64,000 bases of DNA from Herbaspirillum sp. SJZ106 (GTDB lineage Bacteria > Pseudomonadota > Gammaproteobacteria > Burkholderiales > Burkholderiaceae_D), in assembly GCF_006715495.1 (NCBI RefSeq), contig NZ_VFNI01000001.1, positions 496,001 to 560,000 on the forward strand, read 5' to 3'. Within the stretch, counting starts at the first letter, position 1. Every line of letters begins with the position of its first letter. Of the stretch, positions 27,602-38,483 are shown in pieces. A program made the translations under genes and the position numbers. The notes under the pieces were generated by a model, which was given only the letters and a program-made list of their open reading frames with translations, made no database searches and had not been told where the DNA came from.

Positions 27602-28924
27602 ATGGAGACAACAGTGACGGATGAAAAGCAGCTGGAACGGGAGACGGTGAAAAAAGTCACCTGGCGCCTGCTGCCTTTCCTGATGCTCTGCTATTTGTTC
27701 GCGTTCATCGACCGCGGCAATATCGGTATGGCGGCGCTGCAGATGAACCAGGACATCGGCCTTTCATCCAGGATGTTCGGGTTTGCGGGCAGCCTGTTCT
27801 TTATCGCGTACTTCATCTTCGAAGTCCCCAGCAACCTGGCGCTGCAGCGCTTTGGCGCCAGGAAATGGCTGGCGCGCATCATGATTACCTGGGGCCTGAT
27901 TTCAGCCTGTACCGCGCTGGTGCAAGGGCCGTACTCCCTGTATTTCGTCCGCTTCATCCTGGGGGCAGCGGAAGCCGGCTTCTTTCCGGGCGTCGTGCTG
28001 TATCTGACTTACTGGATCCCGTCGGCCTACCGCGCTCGTATCGTGGCGCTGTTCATGGTGGCGATTCCTGCCGCCAGTTTCATCGCTTCGCCGCTGTCGG
28101 CGCTATTGCTGCAGATGGATGGTATCGGCGGAATGCGCGGCTGGCACTGGCTGTTCATCATCGAAGGCTTGCCGACCGTATTGTTGGGCATCGTCTGCCT
28201 GTTCTTCCTGACCGACCGGCCGGAACAGGCAGCCTGGCTTACCGCCCGGCAGCGCGAATGGCTGGCCCGGACGATGGTGGCAGAGGCTGCGGAGCGTACT
28301 GCCAAGGCGCACGTGCCGCTCTGGAAGCTGTTCAGCAATCCCCATGTCTGGGGCATGGCCTTGGTATGTTCCTGCGCGTCGGCAGCCGGGTCGGTGCTCA
28401 ACGTGTGGCAACCGCAGCTGCTCAAGTCCTTTGGGTTGAACGTGATGCAGATCGGTCTCATCAATTCCATTCCGTATGCCGTCGCGTGCGTGCTGATGGT
28501 CTGGTGGGGGCGTCATTCCGACCGTACCCGCGAGCGCCGCTGGCACACCGCCATTCCGCTGCTGCTCATCGGCGCAGGGATGGGGCTGGCTTCGATAGTG
28601 CATTCGCTGGCGCCGGTAGTGATATTGCTGTCGCTGGTGCTGATCGGCGCATACTCTTTCAAGGGGCCGTTCTGGGCGATGGCGACCGGTTGGCTGGCCA
28701 CCGGTTCGGCGGCCGCCGGCCTGGCGGGCATCAATGCGGTGTCCAACCTGATCGGCGGCGGGCTGATGGTCAACGTCTACGGTTGGGTCAAGGATGCTAC
28801 CGGGAGTTATTCGCTCGCGCTTTTGCCGCTGGTGCTGATGTCGCTGGTCAGCGTCACCATCTTGCTGGTGTTGAGCCGCAAGCCGCGCGCGCCGGTCGCC
28901 GCATTGAAGGAAGCGATCCGATAA
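27602..28924 (+). CDS. Second MFS permease of the ACS family
   Basis: A 440-residue, 12-helix transporter with ACS family signatures FAFIDRGNIGMAAL and EVPSNLALQRFGARKWLARIMITWG. It resembles the permease at 23569 overall but diverges in loops and C terminus, so the pair probably carries related but different acids. GAAGAGA precedes ATG 27602; GTG 27614 is also possible. It lies 64 bases after the dehydrogenase and ends the cluster before a terminator. Confidence 0.85.
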   Translation: METTVTDEKQLERETVKKVTWRLLPFLMLCYLFAFIDRGNIGMAALQMNQDIGLSSRMFGFAGSLFFIAYFIFEVPSNLALQRFGARKWLARIMITWGLISACTALVQGPYSLYFVRFILGAAEAGFFPGVVLYLTYWIPSAYRARIVALFMVAIPAASFIASPLSALLLQMDGIGGMRGWHWLFIIEGLPTVLLGIVCLFFLTDRPEQAAWLTARQREWLARTMVAEAAERTAKAHVPLWKLFSNPHVWGMALVCSCASAAGSVLNVWQPQLLKSFGLNVMQIGLINSIPYAVACVLMVWWGRHSDRTRERRWHTAIPLLLIGAGMGLASIVHSLAPVVILLSLVLIGAYSFKGPFWAMATGWLATGSAAAGLAGINAVSNLIGGGLMVNVYGWVKDATGSYSLALLPLVLMSLVSVTILLVLSRKPRAPVAALKEAIR

Positions 28925-28960
28925 TGTAGTGCCGCGCAGTATTGCAGGGTGAAATGATGC

Positions 28961-28994
28961 CGCCCGGCGTTTCCTCGGGAACGCCGGGCGTTTT
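28961..28994. terminator. Terminator between catabolic cluster and thyA
   Basis: Stem GCCCGGCGTT / AACGCCGGGC with loop TCCTCGGG, followed by TTTT. It serves the rightward cluster and lies 19 bases beyond the thyA stop on the opposite strand. Confidence 0.85.
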
Positions 28995-29012
28995 GCTGTG
29001 CAGCGGTGGTTT

Positions 29013-29984
29013 TCAGACCGCCATCGGCGCGGTCAATGGCGCATGGTGCTGGTAGTTTTCCAGGCTGAAGTCGCCTGGCTCTACTTTTTCCAGCCATTCG
29101 GGCTGGTACTGGCCGGTGGCGGCAAAGTCGGGGACACGGTCGGAAATCACCAGCCTGGGCGCGGGGAAGGGATCGCGCTTCAACTGCTCGGTGACCATGT
29201 CGATGTGGTTCTCGTAGATATGGGCATCGCCGACGAAATAGGTGAACCAGCGCGGCTTGTAGCCGGTGAGGCGGCCGACCAGGTGCAGCAGGGCGGCGCC
29301 TTCGGCCAGGTTGAATGGCGTGCCAAGGCCGATATCGTTGCTGCGTACGTACAGGCAAAGGGAAATTTCCCTGGTCGCCTGGTTGGGCAGGAATTGGTAA
29401 AGCAGGTGGCATGCCGGCAGGGCGACTTCGTCCAGCACCGCGCAATTCCAGCCGTGGAACAGGATGCGGCGGCTGGCCGGGTTGTTGACGATGGTGTCGA
29501 GGCATTCGCGCAACTGGTCGACGGCCTTGTATAGCAGGACCTTGTCCTGGCCATTGTCGGTGAGCCTGGATACGACGCTGAAACCCTTGCGTTGCGCCGC
29601 TTCGATCTGGTCGTTCCTGGCGGCGTCGATCACCTTGTAGGCTGGCCATTGGCGCCATTGCACGCCATATACGGGGCCGAGGTCATCCGTGCCTGCGCGG
29701 AAAGGGTTGGCCAGCCATTCGGCGTTTTCGTTGGCATTCTGATCCCACACCTTGCAGCCCAGTTCGCGGAAGGTGGCGGCGCTGCGGGTGGCGCGCAAGA
29801 AGCCCACCAGTTCGCCGACAACCGACTTGAACGCCAGGCGCTTGGTGGTGACGGCCGGGAAACCCTTTTGCAGGTCGAAGCGCATCATGGCGCCCGGCAC
29901 GCTCAAGGTGCGGATGCCGGTGCGGTTCTCCTGCCAGCTACCGTTGTCGAGGACGTCTTGGATCAGGTCTTGGTATTGTTTCAT
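29013..29984 (-). CDS. thyA: Thymidylate synthase with internal insertion
   Basis: A 323-residue ThyA that converts dUMP to dTMP with methylene-tetrahydrofolate. Active-site Cys192 lies in [10 protein letters not shown], with RTG near residue 22, YGVQWR near 106 and the Asn/Asp/Tyr nucleotide site in LGTPFNLA and [10 protein letters not shown]. coli ThyA has 264 residues with Cys146, so about 46 extra residues lie between YGVQWR and DQL (about 115-160). That segment contains [21 protein letters not shown] and reads as a normally encoded domain insert, not a frameshift. The same long form is known in some proteobacteria. The gene stands alone between two terminators. Confidence 0.95.
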   Translation of the reverse strand: MKQYQDLIQDVLDNGSWQENRTGIRTLSVPGAMMRFDLQKGFPAVTTKRLAFKSVVGELVGFLRATRSAATFRELGCKVWDQNANENAEWLANPFRAGTDDLGPVYGVQWRQWPAYKVIDAARNDQIEAAQRKGFSVVSRLTDNGQDKVLLYKAVDQLRECLDTIVNNPASRRILFHGWNCAVLDEVALPACHLLYQFLPNQATREISLCLYVRSNDIGLGTPFNLAEGAALLHLVGRLTGYKPRWFTYFVGDAHIYENHIDMVTEQLKRDPFPAPRLVISDRVPDFAATGQYQPEWLEKVEPGDFSLENYQHHAPLTAPMAV

Positions 29985-30137
29985 CGGGGGTACGGTGCAA
30001 GGCCCGCCATTGGCACAGGGAAATGACGCGGCGGGGCTGAATCGGATGGGAGAGATTGTAGCCTATGCCGCCGTCGGCTTCCGGTTCGGTGCGCGGTGTT
30101 GCCGGTTGATCAAGACTGCCGTTTCCGGACGGTAATG

Positions 30138-30172
30138 AAAAAGCCGGCGGCTATCGCAGCCGCCGGCTTTTC
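30138..30172. terminator. Bidirectional terminator after the BKACE gene
   Basis: AAAAGCCGGCGGCT and its perfect complement flank ATCGC; A and T tracts sit on both sides. It lies 20 bases beyond the stop of the leftward BKACE gene. Confidence 0.9.
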
Positions 30173-30191
30173 CTGTGGCGGGTACTGTCGC

Positions 30192-31124
30192 TCAGAACGC
30201 CACGTTATTGCCGCCCTTGAGCTTGAGCATTTCACGCGCATCATCAGGCGTGGCTACTTCCAGCGACAGCGCCTCGATTACGGTGCGGATGCGCTTGACC
30301 TGGTCGGCGTTGCTCTTGGCCAGTTGACCCGGGCCGTCCCACAGCGAATCTTCCAGGCCGACGCGGGTGTGGCCGCCCATGGCCGCAGACATGGTGGCGA
30401 TCGGGATCTGGCCGCGGCCGGCGCCCAGCACCGACCAGAAATAGTCGTCGCCGAACAGGCGGTCGGCGGTGCGCTTCATGTGCATCACGTCTTCCATGTC
30501 GTTGCCGATGCCGCCGCGCAGGCCGAACACCGACTGGATCAGGAACGGCGGCTTGATCAGGCCGCGGTCGATGAAGTGGGCCGCGGTGTAGAGGTGGCCG
30601 ATGTCGTAGCACTCGATCTCGAAGCGGGTCTGGTTGGCGCTGCAGGATTCGAGGATGTAGGCGATGTCCTTGAAGGTATTGCGGAAGATGCGGTCGTCGG
30701 ACTCGGCCAGGTAGGGTTTTTCCCAGTCGTACTTGAAGTCCTTGAAGCGGCCCAGCATTTCATACAGGCCGAAGTTCATCGAGCCCATGTTCAGGGAGGC
30801 CACTTCCGGTTTCAGTTGCAGCGCCGGTTGCAGGCGTTCCTGTACGCCCATCGTCGGAGCGCCGCCGGTGGTCAGGTTGATGACGACGTTGGACTTGGCC
30901 TTGATGGCGGGGAGGAATTTGCGGAATTCGTCGGGGTCTTGGGTCGGTTTGCCGTTTTGCGGGTCGCGTGCGTGCAGGTGGACGATGGCGGCGCCGGCTT
31001 CGGCTGCGCCCAGGGCGGCGTCGCGGATTTCGTCGGGGGTGACTGGCAGGTACGGCGACATCGAGGGGGTGTGGATGGCGCCGGTGACGGCGCAGGTGAT
31101 GATGACTTTGCGGGGTTTGGCCAT
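30192..31124 (-). CDS. Beta-keto acid cleavage enzyme (BKACE, DUF849)
   Basis: A 310-residue TIM-barrel BKACE. The zinc motif IVHLHARD gives H49 and H51, and a later Glu/His set lies in FEIECYDIGHL and SVLGAGRGQIP. These enzymes condense a beta-keto acid with acetyl-CoA, releasing acetoacetate and a new acyl-CoA; known substrates include 3-keto-5-aminohexanoate and dehydrocarnitine. Upstream on the same strand is a 3-hydroxyacid dehydrogenase that could make its beta-keto substrate. A 293-base spacer with a palindromic repeat separates the two, so a separate promoter is possible. The substrate side chain cannot be assigned. Confidence 0.9.
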   Translation of the reverse strand: MAKPRKVIITCAVTGAIHTPSMSPYLPVTPDEIRDAALGAAEAGAAIVHLHARDPQNGKPTQDPDEFRKFLPAIKAKSNVVINLTTGGAPTMGVQERLQPALQLKPEVASLNMGSMNFGLYEMLGRFKDFKYDWEKPYLAESDDRIFRNTFKDIAYILESCSANQTRFEIECYDIGHLYTAAHFIDRGLIKPPFLIQSVFGLRGGIGNDMEDVMHMKRTADRLFGDDYFWSVLGAGRGQIPIATMSAAMGGHTRVGLEDSLWDGPGQLAKSNADQVKRIRTVIEALSLEVATPDDAREMLKLKGGNNVAF

Positions 31125-31311
31125 GGTGGTGTGCTCCTGTTGAATGTTTGTTGTGGCGTTTGTGAGTCTGGTCTTGCTGCGTGTTTGTGTACTGGCTTGA
31201 TGCTTGTCTTTGTCCGCTCAGAAGCGGACTTCTTGTCCGGCTCGCCTTCGGCTTCGCGGTGCTTGCTGCTCGCCTGCGGCTTCGATTGGCAGGATCACTA
31301 TCTTCCATTTC

Positions 31312-31403
31312 CGTCGTCCCGGCGCAGGCAGGGACCCAGTGGCGTTCGTCGCACTGCAGCGGCCGTTAAACGACGCTGGGTCCTGACTTTCGTCTGGACG
31401 ACG
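31312..31403. repeat. Intergenic palindromic repeat with CGTCGTCC ends
   Basis: Left arm 31312-31339 (CGTCGTCCCGGCGCAGGC then AGGGACCCAG) matches the complement of 31376-31403 with few mismatches, around a 36-base core. This arm style resembles the abundant extragenic palindromes of Burkholderiales and Xanthomonas. It sits in the spacer between the hydroxyacid dehydrogenase and BKACE genes. A smaller hairpin, GTCCGCT-CAGA-AGCGGAC, lies at 31212-31229. Confidence 0.75.
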
Positions 31404-31417
31404 ATTCATCTTTTCAT

Positions 31418-32350
31418 TCAGCCCGGCTGCTTGCGCTTGTGCGCCACCAATCCCATCAACCGGTTGTCGCGCCAGCGCGCACGCTCGCCGAGTTTCTCCG
31501 CGGGCAGTGCCGTGCGCCTTTCCTTTTCGATCTTTGCCAGCGTATCCGCTTGCCATTCGTTAGGCGGCTGCGTTTTGGCAACGTCGCGGTAGGTATGGCC
31601 GTAACGCTTGGCGTAGTCCAGCACGCCTTCGGGGGCGTTGAGGTCGATGGTTTCGAACGGGCCCATGAAGGACCAGCGCAGGCCGAGGCCGTCTTTCAGT
31701 ACCTTGTCCAGGTCTTCGGAGGAAGCATAGTCGTTTTCGTAGAGGTTCAAGGCTTCGTTCAGCACCGCGCCCTGGATGCGGTTGAGCAGGAAGCCGGTGA
31801 TTTCTTTCTTCAGCAGTACCGGCGACTGGCCGGCGCGGGTGTAGATGTCGCGCGCGCGTTCGACTGATTTGGCCGAAGTCCATGGCGCCGGGGCCAGTTC
31901 CACCAGCGGCACCAAGTAGGGCGGATTGACCGGGTGCGCTACCAGCACGCGTTCGCGGCCGGGCAGGTGTTCCGAGAATTCCGAGGTCGGGATCCATGAG
32001 GTGGAGCTGGTGAGGATGGTGTCGGGGGAGGCCAGCCGGTCCATCTCGGCGAAGATCTCGCGCTTGACCTCTACCGTCTCCTTCACGTTCTCCTGCACCA
32101 GCACCGCGCCCTGCAAGGCGTCGGCCAGGTTCGCGGCCGGGCTGATGCGCCCCAGCACGGTATCGACGCTTTCATCGATCAGGCCATGCCCGGCCAGGTC
32201 GGCGACGTTTTCGCGCAGCAGTTGCTGGCAGGATTGCAGCGCTTGCGGAATGGCGTCCCAGATGGCGACGTTGAACCCGGCGCGGGCGAATACGATGGCC
32301 CAGGCGCGGCCGATCAGGCCGGCGCCGATGACTGCGATTTTCTCGCTCAT
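31418..32350 (-). CDS. Lambda-crystallin/carnitine-dehydrogenase type 3-hydroxyacid dehydrogenase
   Basis: A 310-residue protein of the 3-hydroxyacyl-CoA dehydrogenase fold. The Rossmann motif is AVIGAGLIGRAWAIVFARAG. SSTSW replaces the usual catalytic surroundings, HPVNPPYLVPLVEL carries the catalytic His, and ITGFLLNRIQ.A begins the C-terminal domain. Resemblance is strongest to lambda-crystallin (L-gulonate 3-dehydrogenase) and bacterial L-carnitine dehydrogenase, which oxidise free 3-hydroxy acids rather than CoA esters. ATG 32350 begins the Rossmann strand and has AAAGGA ahead; an earlier in-frame codon lies inside the SDR gene. With BKACE downstream, a route 3-hydroxy acid to beta-keto acid to acyl-CoA plus acetoacetate is coherent. 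Confidence 0.85.
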   Translation of the reverse strand: MSEKIAVIGAGLIGRAWAIVFARAGFNVAIWDAIPQALQSCQQLLRENVADLAGHGLIDESVDTVLGRISPAANLADALQGAVLVQENVKETVEVKREIFAEMDRLASPDTILTSSTSWIPTSEFSEHLPGRERVLVAHPVNPPYLVPLVELAPAPWTSAKSVERARDIYTRAGQSPVLLKKEITGFLLNRIQGAVLNEALNLYENDYASSEDLDKVLKDGLGLRWSFMGPFETIDLNAPEGVLDYAKRYGHTYRDVAKTQPPNEWQADTLAKIEKERRTALPAEKLGERARWRDNRLMGLVAHKRKQPG

Positions 32351-32361
32351 GGGTTTTCCTT

Positions 32362-33147
32362 TCAGCCGAGGGTTTCGACGTTGCCGCATACCGACAGGCT
32401 GCGCCCGCTGATGGAGGCGCCGGCCGGCGAGCAGATGAAGATGATCTGGTTGGCGATGTCTTCGGCCGTGACCATCTTGCGCATCGATACCTTCGACAGC
32501 ACGCGTGCGCGCATCTCTTCATGGTCGATGCCGAATGCCTCGGCCTTGGCGGCGATCACGCGCTCCTGGCGGGCGCCGGCCACCACGCCCGGCAGCACCG
32601 CGTTGACGCGGATGTTGTCCGGGCCCAGTTCGATGGCCCAGCTTTCGGTCAGGCCGATCACGCCGTACTTGGAGGCGGAGTAGGGCGTGCGCAGCGCAAA
32701 TCCCAGGCGGCCGGCGACCGAGGAGATGTTGACGATGGAGCCGCCGCCGTTGTTCTTGAGCATTGGCACCGCGCGGCGCGCGCACAGGAAGGGGCCGGTC
32801 AGGTTGACGGCGATGGTCTGGTCCCAGGCCGGCAGGTCGACGTCTTCCACCGGCAGCGTCGGGCCGGCGATGCCGGCGTTGTTGACCAGCACGTCGAGCC
32901 GGCCGTTCCACTTGCCGGAGAGCTCGGCGAACATGGCGTCGACCTGCTTTTCGTCGGTGACGTCTGTACGGCTGTAGCTGACCGGGGCGTTCTTGAACTG
33001 CTGGCGCGCGCCGTCGAGGAATGCATCGCTGACGTCGCAGATATGCACCTGCGCGCCGGCTTCCACGAAGGCGGCGGTGATGGCCAGGCCGATGCCCTGG
33101 GCGCCGGCGGTGACGATGACTTTCTTGTCCTTGAGATTCAGATCCAT
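32362..33147 (-). CDS. Short-chain dehydrogenase/reductase
   Basis: A 261-residue classical SDR. The cofactor motif is TAGAQGIGLA (TGxxxGxG type with one extra variation), followed by NNAGIAG, catalytic Ser in NISSVAGR, and YSASKYG with the catalytic Tyr-Lys pair. A basic or acidic preference for NAD or NADP is suggested by ICDVSD after strand 2, which favours NAD(H). It lies 11 bases upstream of the hydroxyacid dehydrogenase and 30 bases after the transporter gene. It probably catalyses another redox step, such as epimerising or activating the imported hydroxy acid. The substrate is unknown. Confidence 0.88.
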   Translation of the reverse strand: MDLNLKDKKVIVTAGAQGIGLAITAAFVEAGAQVHICDVSDAFLDGARQQFKNAPVSYSRTDVTDEKQVDAMFAELSGKWNGRLDVLVNNAGIAGPTLPVEDVDLPAWDQTIAVNLTGPFLCARRAVPMLKNNGGGSIVNISSVAGRLGFALRTPYSASKYGVIGLTESWAIELGPDNIRVNAVLPGVVAGARQERVIAAKAEAFGIDHEEMRARVLSKVSMRKMVTAEDIANQIIFICSPAGASISGRSLSVCGNVETLG

Positions 33148-33177
33148 GATGCGTGAGTCCTTGTACGGTAAGGGAAA

Positions 33178-35700
<2,523 letters not shown>

Positions 35701-35710
35701 GATCCGCCTG

Positions 35711-36586
35711 TCATTCAAAACGTTCGATGCGCTCGCCCAACAGGCCGCGCGGACGGAAGATCAGCACCAGCAGCATCAGCAGGTACATCGAGGCTTCGCC
35801 GGCCGGCGCGTAGAACTGGATGGTGATGCCGCGCACCACGCCCACCAGCACGGCGGCCAGCACCACGCCCCAGAAGCTGCCCAGGCCGCCGATCACCACC
35901 ACCACGAAGGCGGCGGTCATGATCTCGGCGCCCATGGCCGGATGCACGCCCGAGATCGGCGCGAACAGCACGCCGGCCAGGGCCGCCAGGCCCACGCCCA
36001 GCATCACGATGGCGGTCATGTAGGGCTGCAGCTTGATGCCCAGCACCGCCACCATGTCGGGCTTTTGCACGCCGGCGCGCACCACGCGGCCGAAGGAGGT
36101 CTTGTTCAACAGCAGCCAGATCAGCACCAGCGCGGCCAGCACCGTGGCCAGCATCAGCAGGCGGTACTTGGAGTACATGAAGTCGCCGATCATGATCTGT
36201 CCCTTGAGGGCGGACGGGATCGAGGCCGGCAGCGGCGAAGCGCCCCAGATGATGCGGATCAGCTGTTCGGCCACCATCGACAGGCCGAAGGTCAGCAGCA
36301 GGCCCAGGATCGGATCGGCCGAATAGAAACGGCGCAGCAGGAAGCGTTCGAACAGGATGCCCAGGAGCGCCACCAGCACCGGCGAGATCAGCAGCGCGCC
36401 GGAGAAGCCGAGGTGTTTGGTGATCTCCACGGCCAGGTAGGCGCCGATGGCGTAGAAGGCGCCATGCGCCAGGTTGACGATGCCGCCCAGGCTGAAGATC
36501 AGCGACAGGCCCAGCGCGATCAGCAGGTAGTAGCCGCCGACCAGCAGGCCGTTGAGTATTTGTTCCAGCAGGAAAACGATTTGCAT
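35711..36586 (-). CDS. LivH-like branched-chain amino-acid type permease
   Basis: A 291-residue permease with about eight membrane spans and the LivH hallmark GGIVNLAHGAFYAIGAYL near residue 33. GGAGC lies seven bases before the ATG. It should pair with the permease part of the fused protein encoded next. The cargo is not necessarily leucine: this transporter class also carries carboxylic acids, urea and amides, and the downstream enzymes point to a hydroxy or keto acid. Confidence 0.92.
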   Translation of the reverse strand: MQIVFLLEQILNGLLVGGYYLLIALGLSLIFSLGGIVNLAHGAFYAIGAYLAVEITKHLGFSGALLISPVLVALLGILFERFLLRRFYSADPILGLLLTFGLSMVAEQLIRIIWGASPLPASIPSALKGQIMIGDFMYSKYRLLMLATVLAALVLIWLLLNKTSFGRVVRAGVQKPDMVAVLGIKLQPYMTAIVMLGVGLAALAGVLFAPISGVHPAMGAEIMTAAFVVVVIGGLGSFWGVVLAAVLVGVVRGITIQFYAPAGEASMYLLMLLVLIFRPRGLLGERIERFE

Positions 36587-36609
36587 TGATGCTCCGATGA
36601 GGCGTGCAA

Positions 36610-36740
36610 CATATGACCGTACGTCAGGCAGGAAAAGCGTAGCGGGCGCGCCAAGGTCGGTGCGAGCGGCACAGCCGTACTGGTGTGGCGGTGTACGGTG
36701 AGCATCGCAGCGCCGAGATTGGCGCGCGCAGTAGCCTTTG
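36610..36740 (-). repeat. Dispersed intergenic repeat, copy 2 (after livK-like gene)
   Basis: On the minus strand it reads GGCTACTGCGCGCGCCAATC, then GATGCTCACCGTACA, GTACGGCTGTGC and CCGCTACGC, collinear with copy 1 at 16574-16690. It fills the spacer between the binding-protein stop and livH, the same relative position as copy 1 after pstB. Confidence 0.75.
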
Positions 36741-36746
36741 CCTGTC

Positions 36747-38018
36747 TTAGGTGAACTTGCAGGCGTTTTCCTGCATCGTCGGCGCGATCGCCTCCAGCGA
36801 TTCGTTCGGCCCCGGCACCGATGCGCCCAATTGCAGGAAGTCCCATTGGTCTTTTGCCTTGCCCTTGGGTTTGGGCGAGAGCGTGTACATTTCCTGCAGC
36901 AACTGGTGGTCCCAGGCGCGGTAGGTGCCCTTGCGCGCCTTGAGCACGTCGACCTGCGCGCCCTTTTCGAAGTATTCGATGAGCTTCATGGTGTCGAGCG
37001 ACTTGGTCTCGGTGATCGCCTGCACCACTGAGCGGAAGGCCACGTATTCGCCCCAGGCCTGGTTCTCGGGCGGCTTGCCGTATTTCTTGATGAAGGCGGC
37101 GACGAAGGCCTTGGCCGAGGGCGCGTCCACATCGTGGTGCCAGGTGGTGGGCCAGGTGCCGGCGAAATTGTCGGCGCCGGCGCCCCATGCGGCCACGGTG
37201 TCGAAGCCGAATCCCGACATGGGGAAGGGCAGGCCGAATTCGGAGTATTGCTTGATGAAGTTGGTGATCTGGTTGCCGGCCAGGTTGGAGATCACCAGGT
37301 CCGGCTTGGCCTGGCGGATCTTGAGCAGATAGGGGCTGAAATCGGTGGCGTCGGTGGGCACCAGCTCATCGTTGGCGATGGTGCCGCCGTTGGCCGAGAC
37401 GAAGATCTTGGCGGTGCGCAGCAGGTCGTGGCCGAAGGCGTAGTCGGCGGTCAGCGCGTACAGCTTCTTGCCCTTGATCAGGCCGTTTTGCAGCAGCGTG
37501 CGGCCGCAGGCTTTGACATACGTGGAGTTGGCCGCCTCGATGTGGAACATGAACTTGTTGCAGCTCTTGCCGCGCAGCTCGTCGGAGTTGCAGCCGGTAT
37601 TCATGAACAGCTTCTTGTTGCGCTGGGCGACCTGGGCGATGCCCAATGCCGAGGCCGACGAAATCTCGCCGATCAGCACCGCCGCGCCGTCGCGCTCGAG
37701 CAGGCGCTGCGCCTTGGAAGAAGCGGTCGGCGGGTTGACCGAGTCTTCCGAGATCAAGGTCAGTTGCCGCCCCAGCAGGCCGCCGGACTTGTTCACTTCT
37801 TCCACCGCGAGGTTGATGCTCATTACGGCGTACTCGCCCATCGGGCCGAGGAAGCCGGTGCGCGGCGTCAGGTGGCCGATGATGATCTTGTCCGACTGGG
37901 CCTTCACGATCGCCGGAAAACCCAATGCCGAAGCGCCGACTGCCGCGGCGCCGGCCTTGAGGACGGTACGGCGTTGGGGTGAGGCGATACTGCTGTCTTT
38001 GCTCTTGTCTTGCTCCAT
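36747..38018 (-). CDS. Periplasmic binding protein, Liv/amide type, with Tat-like signal
   Basis: A 423-residue type-I periplasmic binding protein. The leader has RRTVLKAGAAAVGASALGF followed by AIVKAQ, a twin-arginine type signal unusual for Liv-class binders but common in Burkholderiales. The mature lobe begins KIIIGHLTPRTGFLGPMGEY. The gene is first in the leftward operon with livH and the fused transporter gene. The many copies (PIIR-like family size 400-430) bind amino acids, amides or aromatic and hydroxy acids, so the ligand is open. Confidence 0.9.
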   Translation of the reverse strand: MEQDKSKDSSIASPQRRTVLKAGAAAVGASALGFPAIVKAQSDKIIIGHLTPRTGFLGPMGEYAVMSINLAVEEVNKSGGLLGRQLTLISEDSVNPPTASSKAQRLLERDGAAVLIGEISSASALGIAQVAQRNKKLFMNTGCNSDELRGKSCNKFMFHIEAANSTYVKACGRTLLQNGLIKGKKLYALTADYAFGHDLLRTAKIFVSANGGTIANDELVPTDATDFSPYLLKIRQAKPDLVISNLAGNQITNFIKQYSEFGLPFPMSGFGFDTVAAWGAGADNFAGTWPTTWHHDVDAPSAKAFVAAFIKKYGKPPENQAWGEYVAFRSVVQAITETKSLDTMKLIEYFEKGAQVDVLKARKGTYRAWDHQLLQEMYTLSPKPKGKAKDQWDFLQLGASVPGPNESLEAIAPTMQENACKFT

Positions 38019-38483
38019 GGTGCGATCCTCCTAATGGTCCGGCCGGGGCCGGTGTCTCGTGGGAACTGCTGTTTTGAGCGTTACGGCCGGACTGGCGCCG
38101 GCTTGTTGCAGCAACAGGATTCAACGATGCAGGGAGGCACGTCGCGGGTTGGGCTGGAGGAGATGGGTAACGCTGCCATGCATGCGTGGCAGGGGGCTAT
38201 CCGGGCGGGGTATCTCCTTCGGGCCTTCACCGCTGCGACATGGGTATCGGGATGTGGGGTGAAAACCTCATCCTGCCGCGCCGATCCGTTTTTTATGTTG
38301 CTGATGTCATTTATTTGACATGTGATCAAATGTATTCGATAGAATTGAAGGCGTCAACCGGGAGCGCAGCCGCATGCGATCCGGGACGGCGCCGCTTCGC
38401 CGGCCGGAGGGCCTGCAAGCAAGGCTTTTCCAGGTCGCCCCTGTGCGCTCTGTATAATCCGCGAAAATTTTTCACGTATCGCC
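38019..38483. other. Divergent regulatory spacer, binding-protein gene / gntR
   Basis: Has no supportable gene. It should hold both promoters of the divergent pair. The A/T-rich part (about 38285-38345) contains the inverted repeat noted at 38313-38331. Nothing else stands out. Confidence 0.55.
38313..38331. promoter_or_regulatory. Candidate GntR operator
   Basis: ATTTGA-CATGTGA-TCAAAT, a 6-base inverted repeat around a 7-base centre, in the A/T-rich core of the divergent spacer. FadR-subfamily regulators bind similar short palindromes close to the promoters of the genes they control. Confidence 0.4.
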
